A stretch of DNA of 64,000 bases. Origin: Eutreptiella sp. 'Long Island Sound 2002'. Lineage: Eukaryota > Euglenozoa > Euglenophyceae > Eutreptiales > Eutreptiaceae. The notes beneath the pieces were generated by a model that worked only from the letters and a program-made list of their open reading frames with translations, had not been told where the DNA came from and did not search any database. The position numbers were made by a program, and so were the translations under genes. The stretch is from assembly GCA_964036045.1 (NCBI GenBank), contig OZ038384.1, positions 99,674,871 through 99,738,870 of the forward strand. The letters are read 5' to 3'. This document shows, one piece after another, positions 35,331 through 45,740 of the stretch; position 1 is the first letter of the stretch; every line of letters begins with the position of its first letter.

Positions 35331-35370
35331 TTTGAATTTTGGGAAAAAACAGCTGCTAAAATCATAGGTG
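35331..35370 (-). repeat. Right terminal inverted repeat of the DNA transposon
   Basis: Perfect 40-base inverted match to 23812-23851; ends CTAAAATCATAGGTG. Confidence 0.85.
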
Positions 35371-35794
35371 CATACTTCTGCTTCAACCTGGCCCTCAATG
35401 TTTGAATCTTGGGGCAATCGTCGGACTCCGCCTTGGCTTTTCCGGGCACTTGAACCAAGGAGCTTACTTGAGGGGTAGCTACTCCGCTCGCTTTCGGCTC
35501 AGGTGGTCTTCCCAGGTGGCCCAAAGGGCCATCTCTGGTCTTGCCTCGGAACAGATCGCCGTAGGTGGGTGGGTTACCGCCAGGCCGCTCGTCTTGGCTG
35601 GACATGTGATCCAGCACCCTCTGTACGAAGGTATTCCCGTCATAGGAACCGGAGACGATTGAGTCCACTTCCGGCCAGGCTTTGTCCTGGCCTTTGCCCT
35701 CACGCTGGTTTGCCCAGTCGTGAAAGGGCTGATCCATATACCCCTGAACCAGATCCCATTCCTCTTCAGTGAGGGGGTCTTCCGATTCCCGTTT
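35371..35794 (-). CDS. Pre-reverse-transcriptase coding fragment of the Ty3/gypsy element
   Basis: The minus-strand frame enters from LTR C sequence and encodes about 140 retroelement residues (DPLTEEEWDLVQGYMDQPF, then PPTYGDLFRGKTRDG, then LRARLKQKY) before running into the DNA transposon's inverted repeat. The final LRARL..KY stretch fits the linker that normally precedes the RT, and removing the transposon puts it in frame with the pol ORF at 23811. Its upstream end at about 35794 is a deletion junction with the LTR. Confidence 0.65.
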
Positions 35795-38698
35795 TAGAAT
35801 CCTTGCCACTCTGAAATGAGGGAACGAAAGTATGTACAGCAACACATCAGGATATGTACACATGGGCTGAAGACTGGACTGGGGTAAGGGCATCACAGGA
35901 CAATAGACACTCAGTCCTAACTCATATCCCAATCCCAGGTCCGACCCTCCCAGTGGCTGGTGGGGGCGGGGGCTCAAACACAACCCATGCCCTGCTCAGT
36001 CCGGACCCTGAAACCCGCCCAATGGGGGAGGTGTCTTGCCCAGCCACAGGCGAGTTCCTGGCAACCAAGGCGCTGCAAGGCGACCCGACAGTCGCTCCCC
36101 ATGCTCCCTTAACGGCAGGTCGCAACTCCACTCTGAGCGAGAGATATGGCCCCGCCATTATCCCTCAGGAGTTGGTAGCTGAAAATGGGCTGTTTCAGCC
36201 CAAACTGAAATTAACTCAAAAATCCCCAAAATTGACCCCTCGTGCGGACCCGCCAGAGGTAGGGACGAGGCAACTGACCTTATGCCCTTCGAGTACGAAC
36301 TCCCTGGGGCCCTCACCCAACCTGGTTCCCTCTGAGGTCCCGGCATCAGGGCACCACGTGTTCGTCAAGTGGGGTCATGATGCCAAAATCATCAAAATTG
36401 GCCTCATTCCCACGCGTGGCTCGCCCGGCCAGGGCAAGGCCAATGGCACACAGGGTAGGAGGCAGGACCTAGGACTTCCATCTGAGTGTACAACCTGGAG
36501 TTAGCTCCGGGCTCCCTATGGGCTTAGGGAAATGGGGCCGCCAATTGACCACACGGAAGGGGGAAATTGGGGTCCCAAAGTGGGGTCATTTTGGCTGCCT
36601 GAAATGAGCCAAAATTCGGGGTGCTCCCAATAGTATATCTCCGCGCCGACTTGGAGATCGGATCAGCCATTCCATACACGATCCAACGGGAGTCTAAATA
36701 AGAGTCTCATGCGCTTGGCTCTCAAAGATCTTCATGCCACTCGGCATGGTGACAATCCCAATTGGGTCCACAAATGCCAAATTGGCAAAATTGCCTACAC
36801 TCACTTTGGGCTAGCGCCTCAACGAAGGTTGCTCCGCTTCGCGCACGTGGTGTGTGAACCATGGGGACCAATATACATAATACCCATGTCATATATGGTC
36901 CATTGGTCCATGCGTCCGGCGTGCACGGGTGGGCTCAACATAGTGCACGGCGGGCAGCAAAAGTGGAAAATTGCACAAAATGGCCAAAAATGCGCACACT
37001 CATGGTTGGGGCAAATGAGGCACATGCCCGACTTGGACCGGAGTGTGCCATAGGATTGGTATCAAGTCATGTGTGTCCAACATATCTTTTGGGCGTCGCC
37101 CAACTCCTCCGGTTTTGGGAATGGCAGTGTCGCCAAGTGAGCCCATGATTTGGGATGGTCCCAAACCGCCAACATGGCGGCGACGGTATGCCAAGTCCAC
37201 GAGGAGTTATTCGCTGGGTCCAAGATATGTTGGGCACCGAAGTATGTACCTTCAGAACATACTTGGGTCATGATGTCAATTGAGCGCAACGTTGAGATAC
37301 ACGGTCGCCACTTGACATCATGACGGGCCAAAAACGGCAAAATTGGTACAAAGACACACAAAAGTGCCTTGAAAGGTGCACAATTATATTATAATATCTT
37401 CGGCTTGGATCGTGCAATCAACTAATCCTTCTAAACACAATGACTTGACACCAATGACCTTTGATTCCACGTATGTGCTCCACTTGGGGCGCTTTGAAAG
37501 GTTACGAGCGCTACTTCCCAAGTGGGCGCATGAAAATATGGAAAATTGCAAAACACACACCTTGCTCCCAACGCATCGCTTCGGGATCGCCACACAAGCT
37601 TCCCTTCACGGAGGTTAGGCTTGCAATTGATCGTAGGGAGTATGGAGAAGGGGCTTGCACAATATGGGGTCCATTGGCGGGCTTGGCTTGGAGCGATGGA
37701 CCCGCCGAATGGGCACGCAACACAACACAAGGCACATACTCCATATTGCCCAAAAAGGTAGCTCCCCCCACGATATGTCATGCCCCTCCAAGGGCAGAAC
37801 TTTGTGTCAATCGCTCATAGGAACTCAAGGAGAGTTCCTATGCAACACCAACACTTGCGCGCTACACTCGAAAGTTTTCTTAACGCACGCAATATCATGG
37901 CCATAGAGTTACAACGCAAACTCTACCCTCTTGACCATGATCCATTACACTAGCGCGCACGTGTGGAGACGCAAGGCATATGATGCTTCCTAAATTACGT
38001 CATGAGTATTGTGAATACATCCCACGTTTTCTTATTGTCATTCCTCGCAAGCAACACGAGATATAACCTTCACAAGTGGCCTCACAAATCAACTTTGTTT
38101 TGCCCATATCTTTAAGACAAATGGAGGGCAGGATAAAAGGAAAGTTGATTCGTGCATAGGGAAGCACGTAGGTCCACTCGAAAGAGGTCAAATCAAGTGC
38201 GGGGATGTCGAAGTCGAAAATCCGATTTCGACATCCTGAAAAATTCGGATTAAGGTTGCGAGTGTAGAATGTGAAAATTGCGGATGCATCAACGCAATTC
38301 CTGAAGACTTTAGAGCCTTCGTCACGGATAGCGTTAAAATTTCCATTATAAACAGTTAAACTGGCGGTTAGGGTAAAGTCGCGATCCAACCGCCAGCAGT
38401 CAAAACAGTGAGTATCAGAACGGAAGCGTAAAAATTGACGGAAACAATATGAAAATAAAACCCTGTTGATTCCTGATATTCCGATATACAAATCTCCGCT
38501 GGCGGTGCATCGGTTGCCGATGCGGGGCTTTACGGCACAGAACACGCTCCCGCCGGGCTCGCACCGGGCGTCAATCGGCGCCTTCCGTACATGGGGTTAG
38601 TGGACCGGAGACCGGTCTTCCCTTCCGTACTTGGGGTTAGTGGACCGGAGACCGGTTGTATGCCGTAACGTAGCCATGGGGTTCTGGGTACCGCTTCA
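35795..38698 (-). repeat. 5' LTR (copy C), inner ~120 bp deleted
   Basis: Collinear with copy B, without its retroposon insert. It starts on the minus strand with TGAAGCGGTACCC (38698) and is followed outside by the CCAT duplication. The last ~120 bases of the LTR (present in B at 13562-13683) are missing, joined instead to the pre-RT fragment. No ORF inside is supported. Confidence 0.8.
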
Positions 38699-38969
38699 CC
38701 ATAACCATGTTAGGGAGCGGCATAGGGCTTTCTCAGCGGCAGGTACAACACCTTTGGGGTCCTGGAGAGCGGACAATATTTTTGAACCGGGGTAGAGCAC
38801 AGTGCGAGGCAAAGCGCTGCAGATTGCCGTGGGGTGGATGCTAGCGGGACATCCGTTCCGGGAAATGGCACGGATTCAGATTGAAAAGGATAGTGTTCTT
38901 TTACAAAAGGGGAGGAACATTTGTTCTGCGATAAGTCGATGCTTCTATTAAAGGTGCATTCTGGAAAAG
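38699..38969 (+). repeat. Right half of the interrupted ~380-bp dispersed repeat
   Basis: From CCATAACCATGTTAG onward it matches 43031-43292 (GAACCGGGG(T/C)AGAGCACAGTGC, GGTTCTATTAAAGGTGCAT-like end). It completes the repeat begun at 13453. Confidence 0.7.
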
Positions 38970-40193
38970 ATCTTTGCGGACTGCACTAGGCAACTTTGAA
39001 GGTGAGACACACCAAACTGAGGTACTCCGCTTCTCCTCGTGGGGTTGCTATCTTTTCTGACCTTTTTGTGCACATCATATGGTCTTGTAGCGCAATGTGA
39101 ACCACAGCAGGTCGTAGACAAAGGGTAGGCACAAAACGTAGCTCTTATATTGAATGGTCTGCGGCTAGTAGAAGGAGTAGATTGTCTGAAGGGCTGCTGC
39201 TGTGAAGTCTTTGCATTATGCACCGTCCGTGAGAAATGATCATCTGCGGACGAGATTATTTCTGACTCATTTTGCCCACGGCCTGCAAACAGAGCCGAAC
39301 CATCTTCTAGTGCTCTCAGGGAAAGACGTATTGTTATTGGTCCGCATTGGACAAGCTGATAGGATGCGAAAGCAGCAAGGAGCATGCAACTGTGCGACAC
39401 CAGCGAGCAAAACCAACAATATGGTTGCAAGTACAAAATGCCGCAACTGCACCAGAGCACAGAAGTGCAGCCTTGCACCTGCCCTATAGAAACAATACTT
39501 CATGACTTGTGAGCAGTGGGGATAGGGCTTTTGGAGATGGTGAGGGGTAGGGGACATTGGCATATGTTACATGAAGCCGCCCTTTCCGCCCTCGTAGTAA
39601 GTTTCTTGGCGTGTATTTTGCGAACGACTCTAGGGCTAGCTAGAAGGGGGATCAGCGGGATGCGGTATGGCGGATGTTGTGACTAGCGCATGTGTAAGAG
39701 TCCTCTGAAAATCTTTTACCTCCTGACATAGAGAGGAACACAAATGTGTGGTGCTGTCTCCATGTCGCCCGTGACTCTATCTTTTAGGCTTGTACCTCAA
39801 ACAAGCGGGATCACTTGGGTTCTGCAGTCTACTGTAGGCTTCTTTGAACGTCCTCTAAGTACCTTGGCCTGCACATGGGGCACCCGGGCTGGCACAAGGC
39901 ACGCAATGGAACATGAAGGTGGATCGTAACATAGCATGATAGATCTGAACACATCGGTCATGCACAAGTTATCTGGCTTTCAATGGTTGCCAACTACTTG
40001 ATCGCACAGCAAGGATTCATCAAATTCTGGAAGTAGTAACCTGTAAAGGGTGCGGAAGATAGTCAGCCACACAGTGCCGGATATCCTTCAGCAGCGCCCC
40101 CCCCCCCCCCCCCCCAAAGCAGAGTCGTTGTGGGCAGCTAGCAGGGAAGACACTATCGTTCATATAGCTTCCATTACCTTAGACTCTCGCAAT
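38970..40193. other. Upstream region of the Myb gene; no supported ORF
   Basis: Only short frames on both strands. A run of 19 C (40097-40115) lies about 80 bases before the Myb start codon. The 38948-39478 minus-strand frame overlaps the repeat end and has no domain. Confidence 0.3.
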
Positions 40194-41504
40194 ATGTCCC
40201 GTATTCCTTGGTCTCCTGGTGAAGATGCTGCTTTGTCTCAAGGCGTTCAACAACACGGTCAAGGCAACTGGCAACAGATTGTAAAGGATCCCCGCTTGAG
40301 GGCCCGCACCAATGTTGATGCGAAGGACCGGTGGCAGAATCTGATTGAAAAAGCAGGTACTGCCCTATCTTTGTCCAGCAAAAAGGCTTTCTAGTGGATG
40401 GCACAAGTGTTTGCTTCCTCTGCCGTGATGGGTATTGTACTGAAAGCATGCAAAGGTTGCATCATACCCCTCCTCTTCCACAAAGCACCATTGCTTGGCA
40501 TAAACAGCAATCTAGCTGCTCACGCACCCATCAACCTCTAGTGGTGCGCCATTTTGTGTATTGCAGGTTTACTTGGTTTCAAAAGGGGGAGCGAAGAAAG
40601 CAAGGGACAAGCAAGCGGCGGAGCGCACTCAAGGGTGGCAGCAGCATACGTCAGTACCCATGCAAAGGTCCAACATCCAGAAGAGGAGGAATCAAAGGAA
40701 GAGAAAGTCCAGGATGATGAGGTGGCAGAGGGTGAAGATGCAGGGCAAGGGGCAGAAAGAGCCAAAGAAGAAGACGAATTTGATCACTTGATTTGTGATA
40801 TGCCACTGCATGACTTGCACACGGCATCTGAGGTTCCGATGGAGGGGGATGACAGGATAAATGTGACCCGCGAAGAGGAAGAAGAAGAAGAAGAAGAGTA
40901 GGGGGAAAAGGCCCGCGCGCTGCAAGGCCCTGAAGATTGCAATAGGTCAGCAGGGCTGGCCTTTTTTTCGGAAGATGACTCCGAGAACAGCAGCACAGAG
41001 GACGAAGAAGAGGACGAACAAGACCAAGAAGACAGCGCGGAGGAGGATGAAGAGCAGAATGAAGACTTTGTTGGGGATCATGAAGACGTGTTTGATTCAG
41101 ATCAGCATGACCTTTATGACAGGCAGCAGGATGAGAGCAAAGAGAAGGAACAGGATATTGAAGAGCAAGACGATGACTGGATGACAGAGAATGACCATAT
41201 GGTTGATTCAGATGAAGACGAATGCAATGACGAGGATGAAGAAAAGGAAGAAGAAAGCAATGAAGAAAAAGACGAGGAGATTCAACCCAAATAACCAGGC
41301 AGGCCACGCAAGGGTGAAGAACGTACCCCTTTGCAAGCACCGAAGGCAAGACGCCGAAGCCACCGCGAAAGTGACAGACGTGCTAAGAAGAAAAGGCTTG
41401 AGCGAGAAGCTGAGCAGCAAGCCGCTATCACTGGCCTTCAGAGGGCTGTTGGAGAGATCGGAGGTTCCATTGCAAGAGACCCCCCGCCAGCACCCGTTCC
41501 CGGG
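40194..41504 (+). CDS. Telobox-type Myb/SANT protein with acidic and AT-hook-like regions; in-frame stop codons
   Basis: Exon 1 (40194-40356) starts MSRIPWSPGEDAAL and encodes one Myb repeat ending VDAKDRWQNLIEKAG. This is close to the VDLKDKWRN telobox signature of telomere-repeat-binding Myb proteins. Intron 40357-40566 (GTACTG...TTGCAG) preserves the frame. Exon 2 (from 40567) encodes a Glu/Asp-rich region. TAG at 40899 ends the conventional frame, yet the same frame continues acidic for 130 codons to TAA at 41292. It then reads PGRPRKGEERTP (AT-hook-like) and a basic coil (RRRSHRESDRRAKKKRLEREAEQQ) to TAG at 41505. Either the gene is decaying, stops are removed by unseen splicing, or TAR codons are read through. 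A GTAAGT site at 41653 suggests that further exons exist. Expected role: nuclear, binding telomere-type duplex DNA. Confidence 0.55.
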
Positions 41505-41567
41505 TAGCGCAAAATAACAACGTGGTTGCGGTAGTACCATTGTGTATGCTTGTATCCGAGCAGTTGA

Positions 41568-42914
41568 GTGCTGAGCAAGTACACAACTGCGAGTTGGAGG
41601 ACACTAAAGGCTGAGAGCGAATGTCCAATGCACAAAGGTTAAAAGGCAAAAAGGTAAGTGGTTCCTTGAGGGTGGAGCTGACCACCTGACACCATTTGAA
41701 CCATCAGTCTGCTATGGGCACCGACTGGTTATATATATTTCAAACACTGTTATGGATATTGCTGCCTTCTAGAGCAAAAAGCTTGCTAGACTAGTGCCAA
41801 TGCAGGGCACCTCGGCAAGTGCAACCCAAAATGACAAAGAACCTTGTATCCCCTAACAGAACATCCGGATGCAAGCAATGTCCTATTCGCCTGACAAGTC
41901 TTATCCACGCGAGGTTTTTCCAACACTGCTCGGTTGGGGCACCAGGTATGCACAGCATTGACAACTCGACTAGGACGTGCTTATCTGCTTTTTTTGCTCA
42001 CCACTCTCCAGGGCTTCTCATTGCACAAGACCATCACACACCAAATTTCTATTGGACATGACATTCAATATTTGTCTTCCATCATGGCCTTCCATGCTTG
42101 CAAGAACACCCTGCTGTGTCAGATCCTTCTTTGTCCCAGGTACTGCCAATCATCAATGTGATGTCCTTATACATCACGCAGATTCTGACCTCGTCCAAAT
42201 TTGTAGCGACAACATTCATCAGCCAATGAAATTGGGCAAACACAGGAAGTCTGTCCTACGGTAGCTGTGCTTATGGTCTTTGTAATTGCCTCTTTGTTAA
42301 TTAATGAAGGGTGATCCTCTGGATCTGTTTCAAAACTGCCCTCCCGTCGTGCTGCATATTGTTTGGCTCATACCAGATTTTGGTCTGAACTGATTAATAT
42401 TTTTTGTTGGTGTTTCAGCTGACGGATCGTATACAATGAGAAAACCGTCTCTCCGAAAAGGAGATAGCCTTTTGAGGATGCATGCTGATGCATCCTCCAT
42501 GCTGTGACATGCCCTGTACTTCGGCACTTCCCTTCAGCACAAAAGGCACGCTTTCATCAGCTTCCGGTATTTAGCCATTTGACCCAATCACCAGCCCAAA
42601 CATTTATGATGCGCTATCTGCAAAGAACAGAACGGGTGACCTTGTGAGCCCTTCTGAAGGGTGCTTCGTGTTATGCTGTTGAATCATCGTAGCAATCCAA
42701 AGTCATTCTGTTTGTCTTGCAAACTCGAAAGTGGTAGGGCCTACAAGGGGACAATGAAAACTACTTGCACCCCATGCAGTTCTTCAGGAGGTGACAGGGG
42801 ACCTCCTATCAGAAACGTGATGATTTTGCGTCAGAAGGCCTCTGTTGAGGAGGGAAGGCAAGAAGACAAGAGGTGATGCGTTATCTGTCCACAGGTAATG
42901 CCATACTACCTTTC
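41568..42914. other. Possible downstream exons of the Myb gene; otherwise nothing supported
   Basis: A coding-like stretch before the GTAAGT at 41653 (frame SEQLSAEQVHNCELEDTKG, broken by a TGA) may belong to the Myb gene. From there to 42914 I see only short unsupported frames. Confidence 0.25.
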
Positions 42915-43292
42915 AGGGCATCACACCTGCAAGTATGATGCGGCATTCAGGTGCTTGGTCCGGGCATTAGAGCAATAGACTCTTCAGAGGCACCACACGG
43001 GTCGTGAGAAAGGACCAGCACAGAACCATATTAGCGAGCAGCATAGAACTGTAGCAGGCGCAGGTACAACAGCTTTTTGCTGTTTGGGAGCAGAAAATTT
43101 TGCTGAACCGGGGCAGAGCACAGTGCAAGGCAAATGGCTGCAAGTTGCTCTGGCGTAGATGGTGGCTGCCCATCCCTGGCGAGAAATGGCACAGAATCAG
43201 AGTGAAAAAGATAGTGTTTTTCTTCCAAAGGAGAGGAATATGTGTCTCAATAGAGGTCAATGGTTCTATTAAAGGTGCATCCTGCCAAAGAG
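42915..43292 (+). repeat. Intact copy of the ~380-bp dispersed repeat
   Basis: Uninterrupted version of the repeat that is split at 13453-13561 and 38699-38969. It is followed by a short GTAG microsatellite at 43291-43310. It has no coding potential that I can support. Confidence 0.7.
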
Positions 43293-43310
43293 GTAGGTAG
43301 GTAGGTAGGT

Positions 43311-43848
43311 CGACTCGGGACTGGGGTTGCCCCGCAGGGGGTCTTACCAAGTGGTTTTCGCTCACCCACCCATGGCCCTACTGCATGTGCCCCCACAAAG
43401 CGGCTCCCCCACATGGGGGAAGGGCGCGGTCGCCGCGAGCAGTACCCTACAGCGGGTTCTGCCCAGAGAGGTAACCCATGTTGGACCGAAGTCTCACATT
43501 CCTCTCCTTCGGGCGGATGATACGTGGGGGAGGGTCCCATCGCGCATCCTCATCAACCTCCGGATTCTGGGGCCCAGGGGCCGGGAGCCAGGCCAAAGGC
43601 CCTGTCCTGCAAGCACCCCCACCTGGGTTGGTTTTCAGTAGGCGTGAGGCAACTTGAAGAAGCACGTGCTACGGGACTCGCATGCCGTGGCGCACACTCA
43701 CGCCTCCTGACTCGGTTGAGCTTGCTCTCTCCCGGGGGGCCGGGGATTGGAGGTAGGTCGTTGCGGTCGGTTGTTCGGTCGTTTAACGGTTCAGTGTAGT
43801 TTATTAATGTTGGTTCGTCGGTTGTGTGATGGTAGAGTCACGGTTTTG
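43311..43848. other. GC-rich sequence without a supported gene
   Basis: Short frames open on both strands because of base composition; no domain recognised. Confidence 0.3.
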
Positions 43849-44760
43849 TTCGCGGATATGGTTGCTGGCAGGCGTGGCGCATCACGGCGCCGCCGACCCG
43901 ATGGACGCCGTTCCCGCTTCGACCCGTGCATGCCTGGCTGGTTTGGTGTTGGCCGGCTCGCGTGTGGTCTGTTTACGGTCAAGTGGCGGCTGCAGCTGCG
44001 GTGTGGTCGGTGCGCGGTTGTCTTGGCCGACTCATGTTCGGCTTGGTCTGCGTGGGTTTCGTCGCGCCGCTGCCGGTGGTCGTATCGTCGAATGTTGTTT
44101 GTGCGGCTGACACGTCCCTGTCGGCGCTGGCCAGTTGCGTCTTGGTTGGTCCAAGGGCGGCGTAGTGCGGTTTGTCAGCGCTGGTTGGCCGCGTCCGTAA
44201 TGGTGGAGTTGCGGTGTTCTGCCGTGTCCGTGGGCATGGTCGCCCTTGGGCGTGGCGCACCACGGTGCCGCCTTCCCGCGGGACGCCGTTCCCGTTTCGA
44301 CCCGTGCACGCCTGGCTGGTTTGGTGTTGGCCGGCTTGCGTGTGGCCTGTTTACGGTCATGTCGCGGCTGCAGCTGCGGTGTGGTTGGTGCGCGTTTGTC
44401 GCGGCCGCCTCATGGTCGGCTGGGTACGTGTGGGTTCCGTGGCGCTGCTGCCGGTGGTCTTATCGTCAAATCCTGCCCATTTAGCCGGCAGGTTCGTGCC
44501 GACGCTGGTTAGTTGCGTCTTGGTTTGTCCAAGTTTAGTGTAGTGTAGTTTGTGAACGTTGGTTGGCCCTGTCCGCAGTGGTAGAATTACGGTGTTCCGC
44601 TGTGTTCGTGGTCATGGTGGTTGGCGGGCGCGGCTCGCCACGGTGTCGCCAGCCCGTTGGACGTCGTTCTCGTACCGGCCCATGCACGTCCGGCCAGTTT
44701 GGTGTTGGCCGGCGTGTGTGCGGTCTGTTTATGGTCACGTTGTGTTCGCTGTAGCGCTTT
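43849..44760 (+). repeat. ~380-bp GC-rich tandem repeat, about 2.5 copies
   Basis: GACGCCGTTCCCG(C/T)TTCGACCCG followed by GCCTGGCTGGTTTGGTGTTGG occurs near 43905 and 44281, with a diverged third copy near 44660. The plus-strand 245-aa open frame repeats with the unit and is probably not a gene. Confidence 0.7.
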
Positions 44761-45740
44761 TGTTGGTGTGTGGTCGTGTTAGTCGCCTCCTGGTCTGTTC
44801 GTTCGGCGTTGGTTCCTTTTCTTTGCAGCGGGCGCTCGCGCTGTCTGATTCGTTGCGTGCAGGCGTTCTGTTGGTTGCGGTGTTGGCTGGTGCTAGTTGC
44901 GTGGGGCCGGCACGGTACGTTTTCACTGTGCGCCGTCTGCTCATCGCGGGGGGGAAAAGTAATGACAAGTGGTCGGACCGCTGTAAAAAGGTTTTTCCGG
45001 TTTCGGTGCCCTTGTCCCTGCCCCGCCCTGGCAGTGTTGCATGCACAACCCATTATCCGGTATTTCGCAGTGTTCCGTAGCCGTCCTTCCAGTTTCGCTT
45101 GTGCCATTCATATGTACACCCCCCGCCGGTGGCAAGGCCCTGTCGGTCCCCCTTGGCGCGTCCCTGTGCTCCCCATGGGAGCCCCAGGGTGCTGTTCCAG
45201 CTCGCCGGTGCGGTGCTCGTGCTCGTGTCTGCCTGCCTGCCGTGCGCCATATCGTGCCGTGTTTTGCGGGTCATGTGGGCGGCATGCCTGTGTCGCGGTG
45301 CTGAGCTTGGTGGTTAGGATGGTTAGGGCGGTTCGGCTTGTGCTGTGGTGCCGGGATGTTCCGTCCGACGTGGTGGGTTGGGCTCGGCGTAACACATCCG
45401 TGCCCGCTGGCAGGGGGTCGGCGTGGCCCCGTGTGGCGAGCCTGTGGTCCCCTGCGTGCCCTGGGTGGGGTTTCGGAGGATAGGAATACCGGGCAGTGTT
45501 GCAGCCCCCCTCCCGCTGATTGACTTTGTTAACTTTCTGCGAGGAGCGTGTACCTCGTACAAATCGCGTAGGTTATATGTGCCGTAACCCCCCGAGCGTC
45601 CCAGGCATTTAACTTTCCCGGAGGAGGTGCGCGCCGGTCCCTGCGGTGCACGTATCCCTGGATGCTTGCCTTGGACGGTAATACTCTGGACGATTGTTCG
45701 TTAACATTCTTGTGGTCATCGGCCCGGCCGTGGGTCCCGC
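44761..45740. other. GC-rich sequence without a supported gene
   Basis: Many overlapping frames on both strands without a domain; possibly the distal end of the decayed mobile element at 45741-53950. Confidence 0.25.

Larger units (their letters stand above)
23812..35370. mobile_element. 11.6-kb DNA transposon with 40-bp terminal inverted repeats
   Basis: The left end CACCTATGATTTTAGCAGCT (extending to 23851) is matched base for base over 40 bases by the reverse complement of the right end (35331-35370). The dinucleotide CA flanks both ends (23810-23811 and 35371-35372). Removing the element plus one CA restores a continuous reading frame just upstream of the RT, which confirms the boundaries. 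Contents: a left subterminal 190-bp satellite, an acidic nuclear-type ORF, a repeated-exon gene leading to a DDE-like transposase, two further ORFs, and right subterminal repeats invaded by a 1.28-kb sequence. The CACCTATG terminus with a 2-bp duplication matches no superfamily I can name with confidence; CMC/CACTA and Transib termini are only superficially similar. Confidence 0.8.
13562..38698 (-). mobile_element. Ty3/gypsy (chromodomain-type) LTR retrotransposon carrying nested insertions
   Basis: Reading on the minus strand: 5' LTR copy C (38698-35795, inner end deleted), a pre-RT coding fragment (35794-35371), an inserted DNA transposon (35370-23812), RT-RNase H-integrase-chromodomain (23811-20658), a 3' non-coding region, a polypurine tract (19189-19179) and 3' LTR copy B (19178-13562, itself carrying a retroposon). 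The target-site duplication is CCAT (13558-13561 and 38699-38702). The segment that should hold Gag, zinc knuckle and protease is deleted between LTR C and the pre-RT fragment. LTRs B and C differ by roughly 1-4% by eye, so the insertion is fairly young. Confidence 0.85.

Noticed and set aside
43747-45483. Two ORFs of about 240 codons in GC-rich sequence
   Set aside because: They repeat with the ~380-bp tandem unit or overlap open frames on the other strand; no domain.
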